64,000 nucleotides of DNA from Boletus sp. NGJ (lineage: Eukaryota; Basidiomycota; Agaricomycetes; Boletales; Boletaceae): contig JAGTXK010000055.1 in assembly GCA_019096195.1 (NCBI GenBank), positions 1,860,001 through 1,924,000 on the forward strand. Direction: 5' to 3'. A program made the translations under genes and the position numbers. The notes under the pieces are model-generated. The model was not told the origin of the DNA. It made no database searches and saw only the letters and a list, made by a program, of their open reading frames with translations. Shown here piece after piece: positions 1 through 11,938 of this stretch; the stretch's first letter is position 1, and every line of letters starts with the position of its first letter.

Positions 1-1587
1 GTACACGAGCGAAGTGTCACCAAATCCAAGGTTGTATAACGCAGTTGCAGACAGGATATAGATTATTGAGAAGGCAAGCATCCATCTGCGCAACGTGAGA
101 ACCATACGGACCACTAAAGACAAAGAACTTACCGACTCTGTGTGCGCATGTCTTGTGGGGTAGCAACGCTGGAATAAAACGCTTCTAGCCCTCCATTGAG
201 AGCAAGAACCGGTATATACCATATCCATGCAGACAACACGCTAGGCGCGCTCGTGGATGTATACTGTGCAGGAAGTAAAAGTTGCAAGGCAATCGGTAGG
301 TATGGAGGACCGAAGGCTACAACGAGCATGGAGAAGGCAATTTGAACCGAAAGCAAGGAGGCAACCGCACCGGATGCTTGATCGAGCGCTGCCAAGTTAT
401 CTGAGGTTTCAGCCGTAGCTGTAGTTGAACCCTTCTCTGAGGTGGTACCTGACAAAACCCTGGAGAAGTAGACCCGACACATCTCCTCAATCGGCTGAAA
501 AACTATGCGTGCGATCAAAGACCCTAGAACCACGATATGAAACCAACATCATGTTTCCAGTACTCGGAGACATACCATAATTAACAGCAATCGCATAACC
601 TCCTTGATTTTGCAGAGGGCTCCAATACGAGACAAGGAATTTGTCACCCTCAGTGAGGAAGTGTTTTACAATCGACTGTGATGTCATTGACAACGAGAGG
701 TGCAGTGCATCAGGGTCAAAGAACTCGACGACTGAGTGACTCCACAGACTCTGCCTATTCAACCTGTTTCCAGTGTCAGAGGTAAAATAACAGCTATAAG
801 AGTATGGGACACACTTGAAAGTTCGCTGCTGCTTAGGCAGACTGGTTGGCCAAAGGCTTAGTTCGGGAAATTGCGACTTATACACCCAAAAAACGGTTGC
901 ACTGTACGCTAACTGGCCGAGGGCAAATGCCATCAAAGCCAGCTCGCTTGGGTGTCGAGAATTGCTGTCGTAAAGCAATATTAAGTAGGTTGTGATTGTT
1001 TTGATGATTATTCCGAGTCCTTCAGCTCTCACTCGTACATCTGTGCGCACTTCACCCATGGCACTGTCGGAGTTAGGTAGATTCATACCATTATGCAAAA
1101 ATATATCTCACCGGTTGTGCATTGGTTCGCTCAGCAACTCAGCAACGGCAGCAGTAGCATAACTGAATAACGCAAGGTAAAAGTGAGGCTGATTTCCAGT
1201 AGCTTCGCTGGCAAAATATGCATAAAGCGTGATGGCAACGAGTGTGGTCGGTAGGCCGAAGAAGAAAGGCAATGCTGCCAGATTAGCACACTGTGCTACC
1301 GATATGGCTGTATAAGATTTGTCCACATTCGTTGGCTGCGGCCAAATGCGAAGGAGGGTATTCCTGACTCCTTCTCGGCTCAGAAACAGGATAGTGCTCA
1401 TGAGGAGCTCGAACTGGACAGCTACCGTGCCATAAGCTTGTGGAGAGGCGAGGCGGACAAGGCCTTGGTTGAGGACGAACGTAACGAGTCGAGATACCAG
1501 TTGCAGGCCAATCAAAGACCTCGCTGAACCGAGTGACCGTGTCAAAAGTCGAGTATCACTGTGGCTAGCTGGTAATTCGGAAGACAT
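1..1587 (-). CDS. RFT1: RFT1-family lipid-linked oligosaccharide translocation protein (partial)
   Basis: This is the 5' part of an RFT1-type membrane protein. The family acts in the ER membrane and is required for N-glycosylation, where Man5GlcNAc2-PP-dolichol must reach the lumenal side. The ATG at 1585-1587 opens a reading frame with SARSLIGLQLVSRLVTFVLN and then several hydrophobic segments. After a short intron (about 1060-1108) the frame resumes with RAEGLGIIIKTITTYLI, and after another near 536-582 with SLIARIVFQPIEE. These are hallmark RFT1 blocks. At least two further short introns are needed to keep the frame open. The 3' end lies beyond the left edge, so the C-terminal third is missing here. 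Identification is secure from these motifs; exact exon edges are inferred. Confidence 0.9.
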
Positions 1588-3718
1588 TTGACTTTACAGC
1601 GTCCTATGTATGAGGACTTGCAATCCTCATGAGGAACAGGTGCGTGGATATTGTAAAGTTTTATGTAATGCGGCGTCCTACTGCAGGCTACAGCACTCGA
1701 GTTGTATGGTCATGTTAGGGTGACCGCCATTTCCCTAGTAAATTCTGGGATGTTGCACGACGTTGGACTCTTCAGTAGAGCCATAGTGATAGGCTACGGC
1801 TCGTCTCAGGCTCGTCTGCGATTTCGTCCGCGGAGAACCCTACAACACACGGTGTAGATCGCTCGGGCGGACCATTTCAGAAGATAGATCTGCAATTCGC
1901 CCAACCTGGGACTACCTTCTCACTCAACATCAACTTCCCAGCGCAGTTTCATCGATTCCTCGATCCCCTAATACCCACGTCTCAGTTTCTTGTGGCTGGA
2001 CATGATCCGGTTCAAATTGACGACCCCAAAACTTGGGCAATGCATCTACATCTGCCCCGTGTCGATCAAGGGTGGCAGCACTCAACACTTCTTTGGAATA
2101 CGAGATTGCCTCCAGAACTCCACGGGGAAGAGCGAGGATCTGTGGGGATGTTGGTGGGTCATGACCTGCCACCCAACTATGAAATCTAGGTGACTTGCAG
2201 TATTCGGTCATCACAATCATTCCGCATTCCGCACCTACGGCCGCGAGGTCAATCTACTCTTTTACCGATGGCACAAAACGTCACGAGGGCAGCGAATTGT
2301 TTCAATGCATGCAGGAAAGGGCCGTTGCCGTTCCGTCCGTTGGAACGGCGATAGTCAATCCACACTCAGCAAACTGGGAGAGCGTCACACCGCGGTGTGG
2401 TCGCTTCGATCCGCCCCGCGCCCATGCACATTCGGACGTTAGCAAATCCCTAAAAAGTCCGTATGACCACCCTGATTCAATCGCTGCGAGCACACGCCGA
2501 GGAACAGACAGGATTGCATATGGCCGGTGACCGTCAGCATCATAAGTCACATCCTGGATGGTTATTATGGAATTCCCTGTAATTACAATGCAAGATATTG
2601 GCAAGGCTACTTATGCAATCTGAAATTTACTGATAAGAAGATCATGCACTACCATGTAATTACTGCAACTCCAGTATCGGTCCCCTCAGTGGCACGTTTC
2701 AGTACGCAAATCGACCTCCTTTTGAGGACATGTCCATCAAGACAAGCTGTCTACATCGTGCGCCTGATCACGAACATAATGCATGAAGCATTCCATCGCC
2801 TGCGCGAATATGAAGACATATCGATCCTTCAGGCTACTAGGTGGCAGGGACGAACTCCTCGGATCAAATGCGAGGCGCAACGCGATCGGGACAAACACAA
2901 TGTGTACAGGCAAGTTCAAGCTGAGTGGGTGGAAGTGATACGCACCATGAAGCACAGGTGACGGCACTCGGCGATACCCACAACCACCAAGGTCAGAAGC
3001 CATCTGCGACCCTCTGCGAATAATTTTATTTTACTTGGGCTCAACGATATCTGTCGCGCCCTGCAAAGGACTACACCGGCGCGGGGAAGAACCGGACATA
3101 TTATCTTGAAGCTCTCACTGTCACGAGAATGCTCCCATGACCACAGCCGCGGCCCCTCCGCGCGCCGGGGCCTGTGCCACCCGCTCAACGTCGGCGCTCT
3201 CGAAACAAAAGCTATCCCAGGATCAGGAGAACAGCGGCGGTGCAGGGTCCTGGCAACGCCGCTGAGCAGTGGAGCCAAGGGCCAAAAGCAGCGACCCTCC
3301 GGTTCGCGACAGCGAATTTTTTTGTTTCCTGGATCGAGATCCGGAACATCGGCCCAGAGTGATGCGGGGTTGGAGCTTACGGACTGTGCAGAGCCATACC
3401 AACTTTTTTGGTAGCCTCGTCATTGTGTTGTGTTTCTAGTTCAACGGCGGGTGAGCGCGTGCAAGTGTGCTGTAAGATAAGGCAACAATGCCTGCTGGGC
3501 CGGCAGTAGGTATCGACAGTGTTATGTACTACAATATACAACAGGCATGACATGGGTCGTGGGACGGCTTCATCATGATTCAACATACAAGGTGTATACA
3601 CAGCCAGAAAAAAAAAAAAAAAAAAAAGGAGGGAGGCATACGAAGGTTAACGAGGAGAGCATGTGAGATAACCAAAAACAATTTGATGCAGTCCAGTTCA
3701 GACGACGGCATCTCATCT
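1588..3718. other. Gene-poor 2.1 kb stretch upstream of RFT1
   Basis: No complete gene is recognisable here. The stretch holds an uninterrupted plus-strand reading frame at 1779-2188 (separate entry), several short unsupported ORFs on both strands between 2195 and 3420, and a 20-base A run at 3608-3627 just past the 3' end of the neighbouring zinc-cluster gene. Part of it must serve as the RFT1 5' region. I see no terminal repeats or transposase motifs. Confidence 0.6.
1779..2188 (+). other. Orphan open reading segment, no start codon
   Basis: The frame is free of stops for about 136 codons, from just after a stop at 1776-1778 to the TAG at 2186-2188. Its composition looks protein-like, with segments such as LQFAQPGTTFSLNINFP, RFLDPLIPTSQFLVAGHDP and SVGMLVGHDLPPNYEI. 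The only in-frame ATGs come late (first near 2040). If it is coding it is an exon or a remnant rather than a whole gene. I do not recognise a family. Chance cannot be excluded. Confidence 0.3.
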
Positions 3719-4640
3719 CTAGTTCTCATCCCCATGACCATGATCATCCCTCCCGCTCTCATGCGAACCCCCGGCAGAAGGTGGCTTGCCGTAGAACTGA
3801 GTGAATGACGCGTATTGAGGCGTGGTCATCGCCATCTGGCCATCAGGACGATGGGGATGGACCATGTAGGGCCCGTACGGCTGGGGAGCGTACGGGAGAA
3901 ACGTGGCCGGATAGAATTGCGCCGGCTGCGCGTACCCCTGCTGTTCACCGTCCTGTCCATGTCCATTGTGGTTGGGTGGAGGGACAGGTGTGATGTAAAA
4001 CTGGGGGTAGTAGGCTGGGGCCTCACCCGGTTTTGGAGTAGGTGGGGCCGGGAACTGCCCATAGAATCCCGCCGCGTAGCCCACTGGGGCGGCCATGTAG
4101 GGGGGCATGGGCGGGGACGCCGAGGGCGGGGGCATGCCTGGTGCAATAGACATGCTCTGTTGCTCTGGCGCGTCGGCAGTGTCGACGTTGTTGCCTGCGC
4201 GATCTCAATCAAAGTCAGAAAGGAAAGAAAGGTGAGAGGAGAAAGATGGCGCGAATGTTGTGTAAATGGCAAAAAGACGAAGCCACACCTTTTCCATCGC
4301 GCTTCTTGTACGGTCCACGTTTCACCCCCTTTTTCCTCTCCTTTCGCTGAGAGTCGACGCACTCTTCAGCGATGCCATACTTGACGCAGCGGAGGCAGGG
4401 ACGGGCGTCGTCGCATTTCTTGCACGCTTTCTGGCAATTTGTGCATGCGTTCTTGACTTGCCTGCGCTTTGAACGGAGGGGCTGGGGAGGGACGAGGCCA
4501 GGTGGGAAAGGGTACATGTGCATGGGCATGCTTGAGTAACCACCGACGGGATGGACAGTCATTTGGGGCTGGAGGTCTGTGGATTGGGAATCCGCGAGGT
4601 CGTCGCCGTCGGGCGTCTGATTTCGCTCGACAGAGGACAT
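3719..4640 (-). CDS. Small Zn2Cys6 DNA-binding protein with proline-rich tail
   Basis: The protein begins at ATG 4638-4640 (MSSVERNQTPDGDD). It carries a fungal binuclear zinc cluster with spacing C-x2-C-x6-C-x5-C-x2-C-x8-C, starting CTNCQKACKKC. A basic stretch rich in Lys and Arg follows (RKERKKGVKRGPYKKRDGK). One intron at 4195-4288 joins DGKG to NNVDTADAPEQQ. The second exon encodes a Pro, Tyr, Gly and Gln-rich tail ending in His, Asp and Glu (GRDDHGHGDEN). The whole protein is only about 275 residues and lacks the large middle-homology region of typical fungal C6 activators. It probably binds DNA in the nucleus, but its targets cannot be read from sequence. It is divergent from the kinase gene starting at 5394. 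Confidence 0.85.
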
Positions 4641-5393
4641 GAAGACGGTAGATGGAGCGGTGATTTGTGGTGTGAAAGGGGGAGAGGACGATGGAGAGAA
4701 AGATGGGAGGAACGGGAGGAAAGGATGAAGGACGATGCAGAGGTGACGATTTGTGTAGGATTTCGGACAAGATTAAAGACTTGTCGGGGCTCGGACACGC
4801 GTTTGACAAACTTGGCTCAGGCCCGTCCGCGTTTCTGTGGTTGGGTTCACGTGGTGGGAGCCGAAGAGGCGATATTTGAACGGGGGCCGACGGTGGTACG
4901 GCGGGGCTGCGGGGGAGGCGTAGCTGTGGAAGACATGGCAAAGACGTCAATTGGAGTAGGGCAGCGCTGTCTGCAAACGTACGTCGACTCGTCGATGCGG
5001 CTTTCGCTGAGCTCGGCGGACTGTCGGTTGATGGAGCTGATGAGGAAGCGGAGCAATGTCAAGGACCCGCGCTGAGTTCAGATCTCCACTACAAACATTC
5101 GACTCGACTTTCTAGCTACACTCGATAGTCTATCCAACAGACTCGTCGAGAACGTGAACGGACACCAGAACCGACGTACGTCTGAGTAGCGGAGACTGGC
5201 TTCGCGGCCATCAGGTGGCGTAGCACAAACACACATCAATAAAACTCTCCCGACTTTCTCTCCCCACGCCTCCTGCTCGTCGTCGCCAACGACGACCAGC
5301 TCCTCTCTCCCGAGCCACCAGCACCTAGTCCTCTCTTGTCTTTTCTTTCCTTTTCTTTCGCCACGTCCTTGCTCCACCTGTTGGTTCCCTGGC
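4641..5393. promoter_or_regulatory. Divergent intergenic region between zinc-cluster gene and DYRK kinase
   Basis: About 750 bases separate the two start codons, so both 5' regions lie here. The kinase side (5290-5390) is pyrimidine-rich, with runs of C and T just ahead of the ATG, as is common for well-expressed fungal genes. The ORFs that cross this stretch on either strand have no recognisable motifs. No clear TATA box was identified. Confidence 0.5.
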
Positions 5394-8300
5394 ATGTCTG
5401 TTCCCACTGTAGCATACAGCCAGCATGACCATGATTCCCTCACACCCGCTGTCCATCACCCGCTGGACGCCACACCCCTCGTCGATGGTCTAGATTCCCT
5501 TCTCCGCGGACCTGTCGCTTCAGGTGGCATCCAAGTACGTCCTTTCGTGTCATCCCGGACATCCCTTCCTGACGCGCACCACGCCAGCTCCGCGTACACA
5601 TCTCGGAGCCGGCCTCTTCCCATGACTCGTTGCTGGTCGACGCAGACCAGGATTCTCTCTCCCGCCCGGGATCGTCCTCCTCCTCTCTGGACCCTTATTA
5701 TTTTGGTGCTCAGTCGTCGTCAGACTCCCCAGCCCAACAATTCCAAGAATCATCCCTTCCGACTATCACCCAGGAGACCCCCATCCACAATGATTTGTCC
5801 GCGCCTCTGACACCCACACGGGATCCCGCCAACATTGATCGAAATGGCCTCGTTGGAGTCGGCGAACTTGCTACCCCCCGCTGGGGTACACTCATACGAC
5901 GCGCTCAGGAAAACCTGGGTGACGATGACGATAATGCTCTTGACATTCTTCAGGAAGAAGACAGTACAGAAGTCGTGGTCTCCAACGTCGAGCCTGACGG
6001 TCCGGATAGCCCATGGACAATCGAAGCAGTCGATGGCGAATTGGATGATCAGGATCAGGTTGGATTTTTTCTGAACTGCTAGGCATTTGTTCACATTCGC
6101 TCTTCCAGCGTGATGTCAAACCGTTGACACGCACAATTCGTCCTCGACGTTCGACGGCAGACGAGAGCGGTGGAGAAGAGATTCTCTACCCTCGTCAGCC
6201 CCATGGTTCAGATCTTTTACATCCGTTCGACCGTGTAAAGTCATCGCCCGAGCCGCCTTCCCCCATCGTTCCGCCCCTACCAACCGAGCAGTCCCTCTTG
6301 AGCGACGTGTCTTCATCGCCCCCAAGCTCTTTCACCCCACTCACTCCTCTTCGCAAAGCAAAGAAACGCACGTCTGACGAGTTTGACATGGATCACTCGG
6401 GATCGTTGCTTTCGAAGCGTTCTAGTGTTTCCACGACCAAGGATCGCAGTCAGCCTGTTTCCAAAGAAGAGAAAGCTTCTTCCCTTCGTAAGCATCGTAG
6501 CGCTGCGTCAACAGCATCAGTTAGCAGTGCTCGTGATAGAGTACGAGAACGTCGCAGGGAGAGTCTCTCCGCCAGTGCGTCAGTTAAATCAGCGCCCTCT
6601 ACTGAATCAACTCCGATTGCGATCCCTCCCCGCGTGGATCGAGAACGGAACACGCACGCACGTCAACTTTCTGCCGGAGACTCGTCCTCCGGACCCGATC
6701 TTACTTCGGCGGCTCACCCTCGGCGGGCCCACACCACTGACTTTTCGCACTTACCTCCTTCGCCTTCCACGACATCTATCCACCAGTTTCTCAAGCATGC
6801 TGGCAGTGGTACCACCCCGCCCCATCGCCCCTCATCTTCATCAAACAAGGAGTCTTCTCATAGTCATCCTTCACCAAATGTTGCGCACTCCCTCCTCCGT
6901 GGGACTCAGGAAGGTTGGTCTAGCATGGATGACGACGCCCATGCGGAAGCCCTCCGCAAGTTAGACGGACTGTCCGGAAAAACCGCTCGTGCACGTGCAA
7001 GCGTGGGTAGTTTGAATCGGGCGAGCGTGAGTCGGCCTGGGACACCGGGAAGCACTACAGGGCGGTCTGGTGTGCACTGGGAGGGGGTTGGGAACGAGGG
7101 TGGAAAGCTCAGCCGAAGAGGTAGCACCAAGGAAAAAGAGAGAAAGGAGGAGCCTCGTCAGCCGACATCAGGGCTTGGTATTTCTATTTCCCCTGGAGAC
7201 GTTGTTACCCAAGAGGTTCATGAAGCACGGGTGGGGACGATCACGAGTGGAGACGAGCATCACAGCTCTTCGGGACCTGAGAAACCCTCGAAAAAACATG
7301 GGTCGATCGGTGCACGCCTTAGCTTCACTCCTAAACGCGGATCTGCCTCCTCTACAACGTATACAAGCACCCCTACGAGCTCGCGGGATTCGGCATCTTT
7401 ATCTACTGCTACTAGTGCGACCTCAGTGTCTGCCCCTTCTGGTTCTGGCAGGCATTCTACAGGTGTTGGAAAGGGAAGGCGTAACAGCGCGGGTAGTGAC
7501 ATTTCGAGTGTTTACTCTGGTGGCGATGGCGCGCTATACAAAGACCGTACCGGTTCACTTGCTGCCAGTGCAGAAGCTTTGGAAGAGGATCGTGTTCCCC
7601 CGGTTCCTCCATTGCCGAAGGACTTGTCAAGTTATCGTTCCCCTCCACAGTCTTCGCATGGCATTTCCTTTCCTCCTGGAGCGGATGATAGCGAGGTTGA
7701 CCGCACGCTTTCTCTCGAAGTTCCCTTGGCATCGAAACCTTCAACTCATTTTCACGCTTCTCACTCTTACCTGTCTGCGAATCAAGGAAGTCACTCTGCT
7801 CCTGAGTCTGCGCCATCGGTTACCAAGACGCCTTCAAAGAAATGGAGTTTCTCTAACGCGTTAAACATCAAGTTGACGAGCTCGCCTTCTATCTCCTCCA
7901 TGAAAGACAAGGACCATTCACCATCAAATAGCAAAACGGCTAGCTTCCCGTTGAGTCCGCGTTCAATGCAAAGTTTTAGTCAGCAACTGCGCAAGTCCAC
8001 GTCAAGGGAACACGCCCTCTCGCCTCCTGTGGCTCCGAATGCGTCTTGGTCGCCCGTCCAGCCTGATGCGATGGCATCCGCCGCGTCCCTCGCGTCCCTC
8101 GCGTCCCTTTCCTCTGTCGGATCTACTCGTGGTCCGAAATCGCCCGCTATCCTCTCCGCCAAGACACCCGATCGCGAAAGGGGATTTCTTAGCCGTCCTG
8201 GAACCGGCTCTAGTGGCAGCAACAACACGACTGGATTGTCGGCTCCACAGAACGCACCCCTCAGCCCAGCTTCCTCTATACGGAGACACCAGTCCAAACG

Positions 8301-11300
8301 TCTCACACCCTCGTCAATTCCGTTCTTCCGGCGTTCCTCATCGCAAAGTATGCAGATTCCACCCACAAATGTCACACCCATGTCAACTTCACCCGTTATA
8401 CCATCGGCTCCGGCTTCCACAAAGAATCGTCACAGGGCAAGTGGTTCTCCTGTCAAGGATTCGTCTCGTACTGTGCCTAGCACTCCGGCTTCGCACAAGA
8501 AATCTTCCGTACTCAGTCTAGGGTTGCCATCACTCCTCAAGTCTAGTTCTAGAAGAAGTCTACATGGTGATAAGAGTGATGGGACAGGCAAAGAGACCAG
8601 GGATAGCCTACGAGCGCGGGACGCAGAGAAGGAGAAGAACAAGCAAGATCCAAAAGATCGGAGCGAGAGCAGGATATCAGCCCTGATGGGTCGTAAGCGA
8701 GGGAAGGTAAGCGGGGAACGTAATCATTACCAGGGAGATACACTAATGGCGTCGGCCAAGACGTTATCATCCACGGACGCGAAAAAGACTAGTACCACTG
8801 TGACTTTACCACCCATGCAGATGACCGCGCTTCCCGCCACGACTGCACAGCGTGTCGCTAACCTCAAGACTAGTAACAATTCGATCTCCACACCCACGGC
8901 TGCGACTTCTATTACTGGGACAGGGCCATCCTCTCGCGTCACTTCCCACACTGTCAGCTCGATGCAGAAGCAGTCTGACGCATCTCTTCGTAGCAGAAAC
9001 CAGTTGCCCACTATCGCAGGTTCACCTTCAGTTGGAACCACCGGGTACAGTGTGTCAAAAGATTCGAGAGATGGCCCACCCTCGGTTTTGCTTAACTCGA
9101 TGTCTTCCTTACCGAAAGAAACGCCCACGAAGATACCCCGTATCTCGAGTCGTACATCTGCCGCTGGCTCTCCAGGATTGGGAGTGAGCTCAGCGCAGAG
9201 CACTCTTGTCGGTCGGCGGATCAGCCTTAATGTCACTGCACCCTCCACTGATCCCTCACCTACGCCTGGTGAGACGGTCATCAACGAATTCGGTGTGTTG
9301 GATAGCGTGGAAACTCAAGGTGGAAAGACAACGATAGCGGAGGCCCATGCCCGACGTCAATCTATCCGTATTTCTCCGACGAGTAGTTCGCGAGTGCCTC
9401 GCCAGCCTTCTGGCCCTCCGTCCGCGGGTGGGATCCCTCGTAAAACTAATCGTGACTCGGTATCGTTCAGTGCGTTACGCAAAGCCTCTACTGGCTCTGT
9501 GGCTTCGACAGCATCTGTGTCAGCTCAGCCAACTGAATCATCGCATAATCATCACCGTTTCTCGGCTCTTTCACCCTCAAAGAGCCTCAAGCTTTTGAGT
9601 CCCAAGATTTCCTTACCTACTTCGCGCGCCTTAAATAGCAATAGCAACACGGCGAGTTCAAGTGCACATCGTGCTCAAGCTGGGACACCCTCGTCAAGCC
9701 GCCATTCCTTGTCTACACCCTCTCCCGTCCCAAGCACAGTGGATGAGGAAGAGTTACTCGGGGACGAGGAGATGCTCCAGTATATCCGGCGTCAGCAAGC
9801 TAAGAGAATGGCTACCGGCGCAACGCAGGAGGAGTTGGATGAACTGCTCAAGTTCCCTGAGCCAATACCCCCGACTCCCGGAATTATGCCAGAAGGTACG
9901 TCGCCAATGTTTATGTACATAAACCTGCCCACTGACACTTCGTAGAACTTTTAAAGAGTTCCCAAGCACAATTCTTGTCAGCATATGAGCGCGAAGAGTG
10001 CCTCAACTATCCTCAGGTGTACTGTGTCGGTGCCGGCAGTCAGAAGAAACAGGCTCATCCGGACTTCTCGGCCAATAACTTTGGGTATGACGACGACCGT
10101 GGCGACTACCTCGTTGTCAACAACGATCATCTTGCTTACCGTTATGAGATCGTGGATACGCTCGGCAAGGGTTCGTTCGGTCAAGTCTTGAATTGCAGGG
10201 ACCATCAAACTGGTGAGTCTGTTGCGATCAAGATCATCCGCAACAAGAAGAGGTTCCACCACCAAGCGTTGGTTGAGATCAAGATTTTGGATAACCTTCG
10301 CAAATGGGTATGTAACATTGACCTTGGGCCCTCGCTCCTACTTGAATAGCATTCCTCAGGACCAAGAAGAGAAACACCATGTCATCAAAATGACTGAGCA
10401 CTTCTACTTCCGGAATCATCTCTGTATTGCGATGGAACTGCTCAGTATTAATTTATACGAACTGATCAAAGCGAATGGCTTCGTCGGCTTTACCACCGCG
10501 TTGATTCGGAGGTTCACAAGCCAGATGATCATGTCCTTATGCTTGATGCGCCACCACAGGATTGTTCATTGTGATTTGAAACCAGAGGCGAGTTTTTGAG
10601 ATTCCACGCCTGCGATTCACCTGACATGTCATGCAGAACGTTCTCTTGAAGCATCCAGCTAAGAGTGCCATTAAAGTCATTGACTTTGGCAGCAGCTGCT
10701 TTGAACATGAAAAGAGTATGTAGTTCATGATTATCAGTTCTCTTTCTGATCTTTTGCATAGTTTATACGTATATTCAAAGTCGCTTTTACCGTTCTCCTG
10801 AGGTCATCCTTGGCATGAATTATCACATGGCCATCGATATGTGGAGTTTGGGTTGCATCCTTGCTGAGCTGTACACTGGCTTCCCTATCTTCCCGGGTGA
10901 AAACGAACAAGAGCAGTTGTCATGTATCATGGAGGTTCTTGGGCCCCCAGATAAGGACTTCGTCAACCGCAGCTCCCGCAAACGGCTCTTCTTTGGTATG
11001 TTCTATAATTTGTAACTAGGACCTTCACTCACATGTGTCTAGATAACAATGGCGCTCCACGGCCAGTGGTGAACTCCAAAGGCCGCAGAAGGAGACCTGG
11101 GACCAAGTCTCTTGCACAAGTCCTCCGGTGTCAAGATGAGGATTTCGTGGATTTCATCGCTCGATGTTTGGTTTGGGATCCTGAGCGACGGATGAAACCC
11201 CAGGCAGCTTTGCAACATGCTTTCCTCAAGGCCGGTCGTCGTGGCAAAGCCATCAGTCCTTCGCCCGCCGCAGCAAAAGCTCTGCTGTCGTCGTCGAGTC

Positions 11301-11596
11301 TCGCGAGCTCCCGAATTTCCAAGGTCACCGAGACACCGAAAAAATCACAGATCAGTGCACCCACTCCCTTGACTGCTCGAACCACCCGCACCCTTACGAA
11401 TGGGGTTGCTTCCACTCCCTCCCACTCGACCTCGATGGGTTCGAGTTCCCGTACATACCGGTCATCCCAATTAAACGGCCTTTCGTCCCAATACTCCAGC
11501 CGCACGCTCGGGCTAGCAGTGAGTCGTCCATCATCATCGGAACAACCTTTCGAGCAGGAGCTTATGGGATGGCTTCAGACGACAGCTACTAAATAA
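5394..11596 (+). CDS. DYRK-family protein kinase, Pom1/DYRK2 type, with very long N-terminal region
   Basis: I can assemble eight exons with consistent phases: 5394-5534, 5588-6058, 6109-9895, 9946-10307, 10360-10587, 10637-10715, 10762-10995 and 11043-11596. The product is about 1950 residues. The first ~1450 are Ser, Thr and Pro-rich and look disordered. A DYRK homology box follows ([20 protein letters not shown]), then the kinase domain. It has a glycine loop LGKGSFGQV, the lysine in VAIKII, catalytic loop [18 protein letters not shown], and an activation segment [17 protein letters not shown]. The second Tyr of YTY is the autophosphorylation site in DYRKs. Class II DYRKs such as fission yeast Pom1 control polarity and cell-size entry into mitosis. 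Intron 10588-10636 is a GC-AG intron. A Ser, Thr and Arg-rich tail of about 100 residues closes the protein. Confidence 0.93.
10588..10636 (+). other. GC-AG intron in the DYRK kinase
   Basis: The donor reads GAG|GCGAGT and the acceptor ATGCAG|AAC. Removing it joins HCDLKPE to NVLLK, which restores the invariant DLKPEN catalytic loop. No GT donor gives that junction. Confidence 0.85.
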
Positions 11597-11938
11597 TTGG
11601 TCGGTGTGGTCTGAATTAACTCGTCTTCCTTCTTCCTATCCAACGTCTCAGGACACTTTTACTAGTTGCTAGAGTCCTTAAAACAAAGAGCTGGCCTTCC
11701 CTTTTCTCAGGAATACCCCCTGGTCCGCTGTACTTTACCCCGCTTGTTTTTCTGCATGTTATCCGTCGGAATTCCGCACATTATCATAATGCTCACATCA
11801 CTCAATTGATCGTCTATTCAGCGGATCATGGAATAGCACACACCTTTATTTCAGTGCCATAGATATGAAGAATTGAAACCAACCGGTCTTCGTTCTACCT
11901 ACGCTCAAACTATGTCGATATCCTATACATTGCAAAAG
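11597..11938. other. Convergent 3' region
   Basis: About 340 bases lie between the stop codons of the DYRK kinase and the MLKL-like gene, which point at each other. The sequence is AT-richer than its neighbours and holds only 3' untranslated and terminator sequence as far as I can see. Confidence 0.5.

Noticed and set aside
4366-4950. Long antisense-frame ORF upstream of the zinc-cluster gene
   Set aside because: It is Pro/Ser-rich with no motif and overlaps the real zinc-cluster exon in another frame.
10305-10760. Minus-strand ORFs opposite the DYRK kinase
   Set aside because: They are shadows of conserved kinase exons on the other strand.
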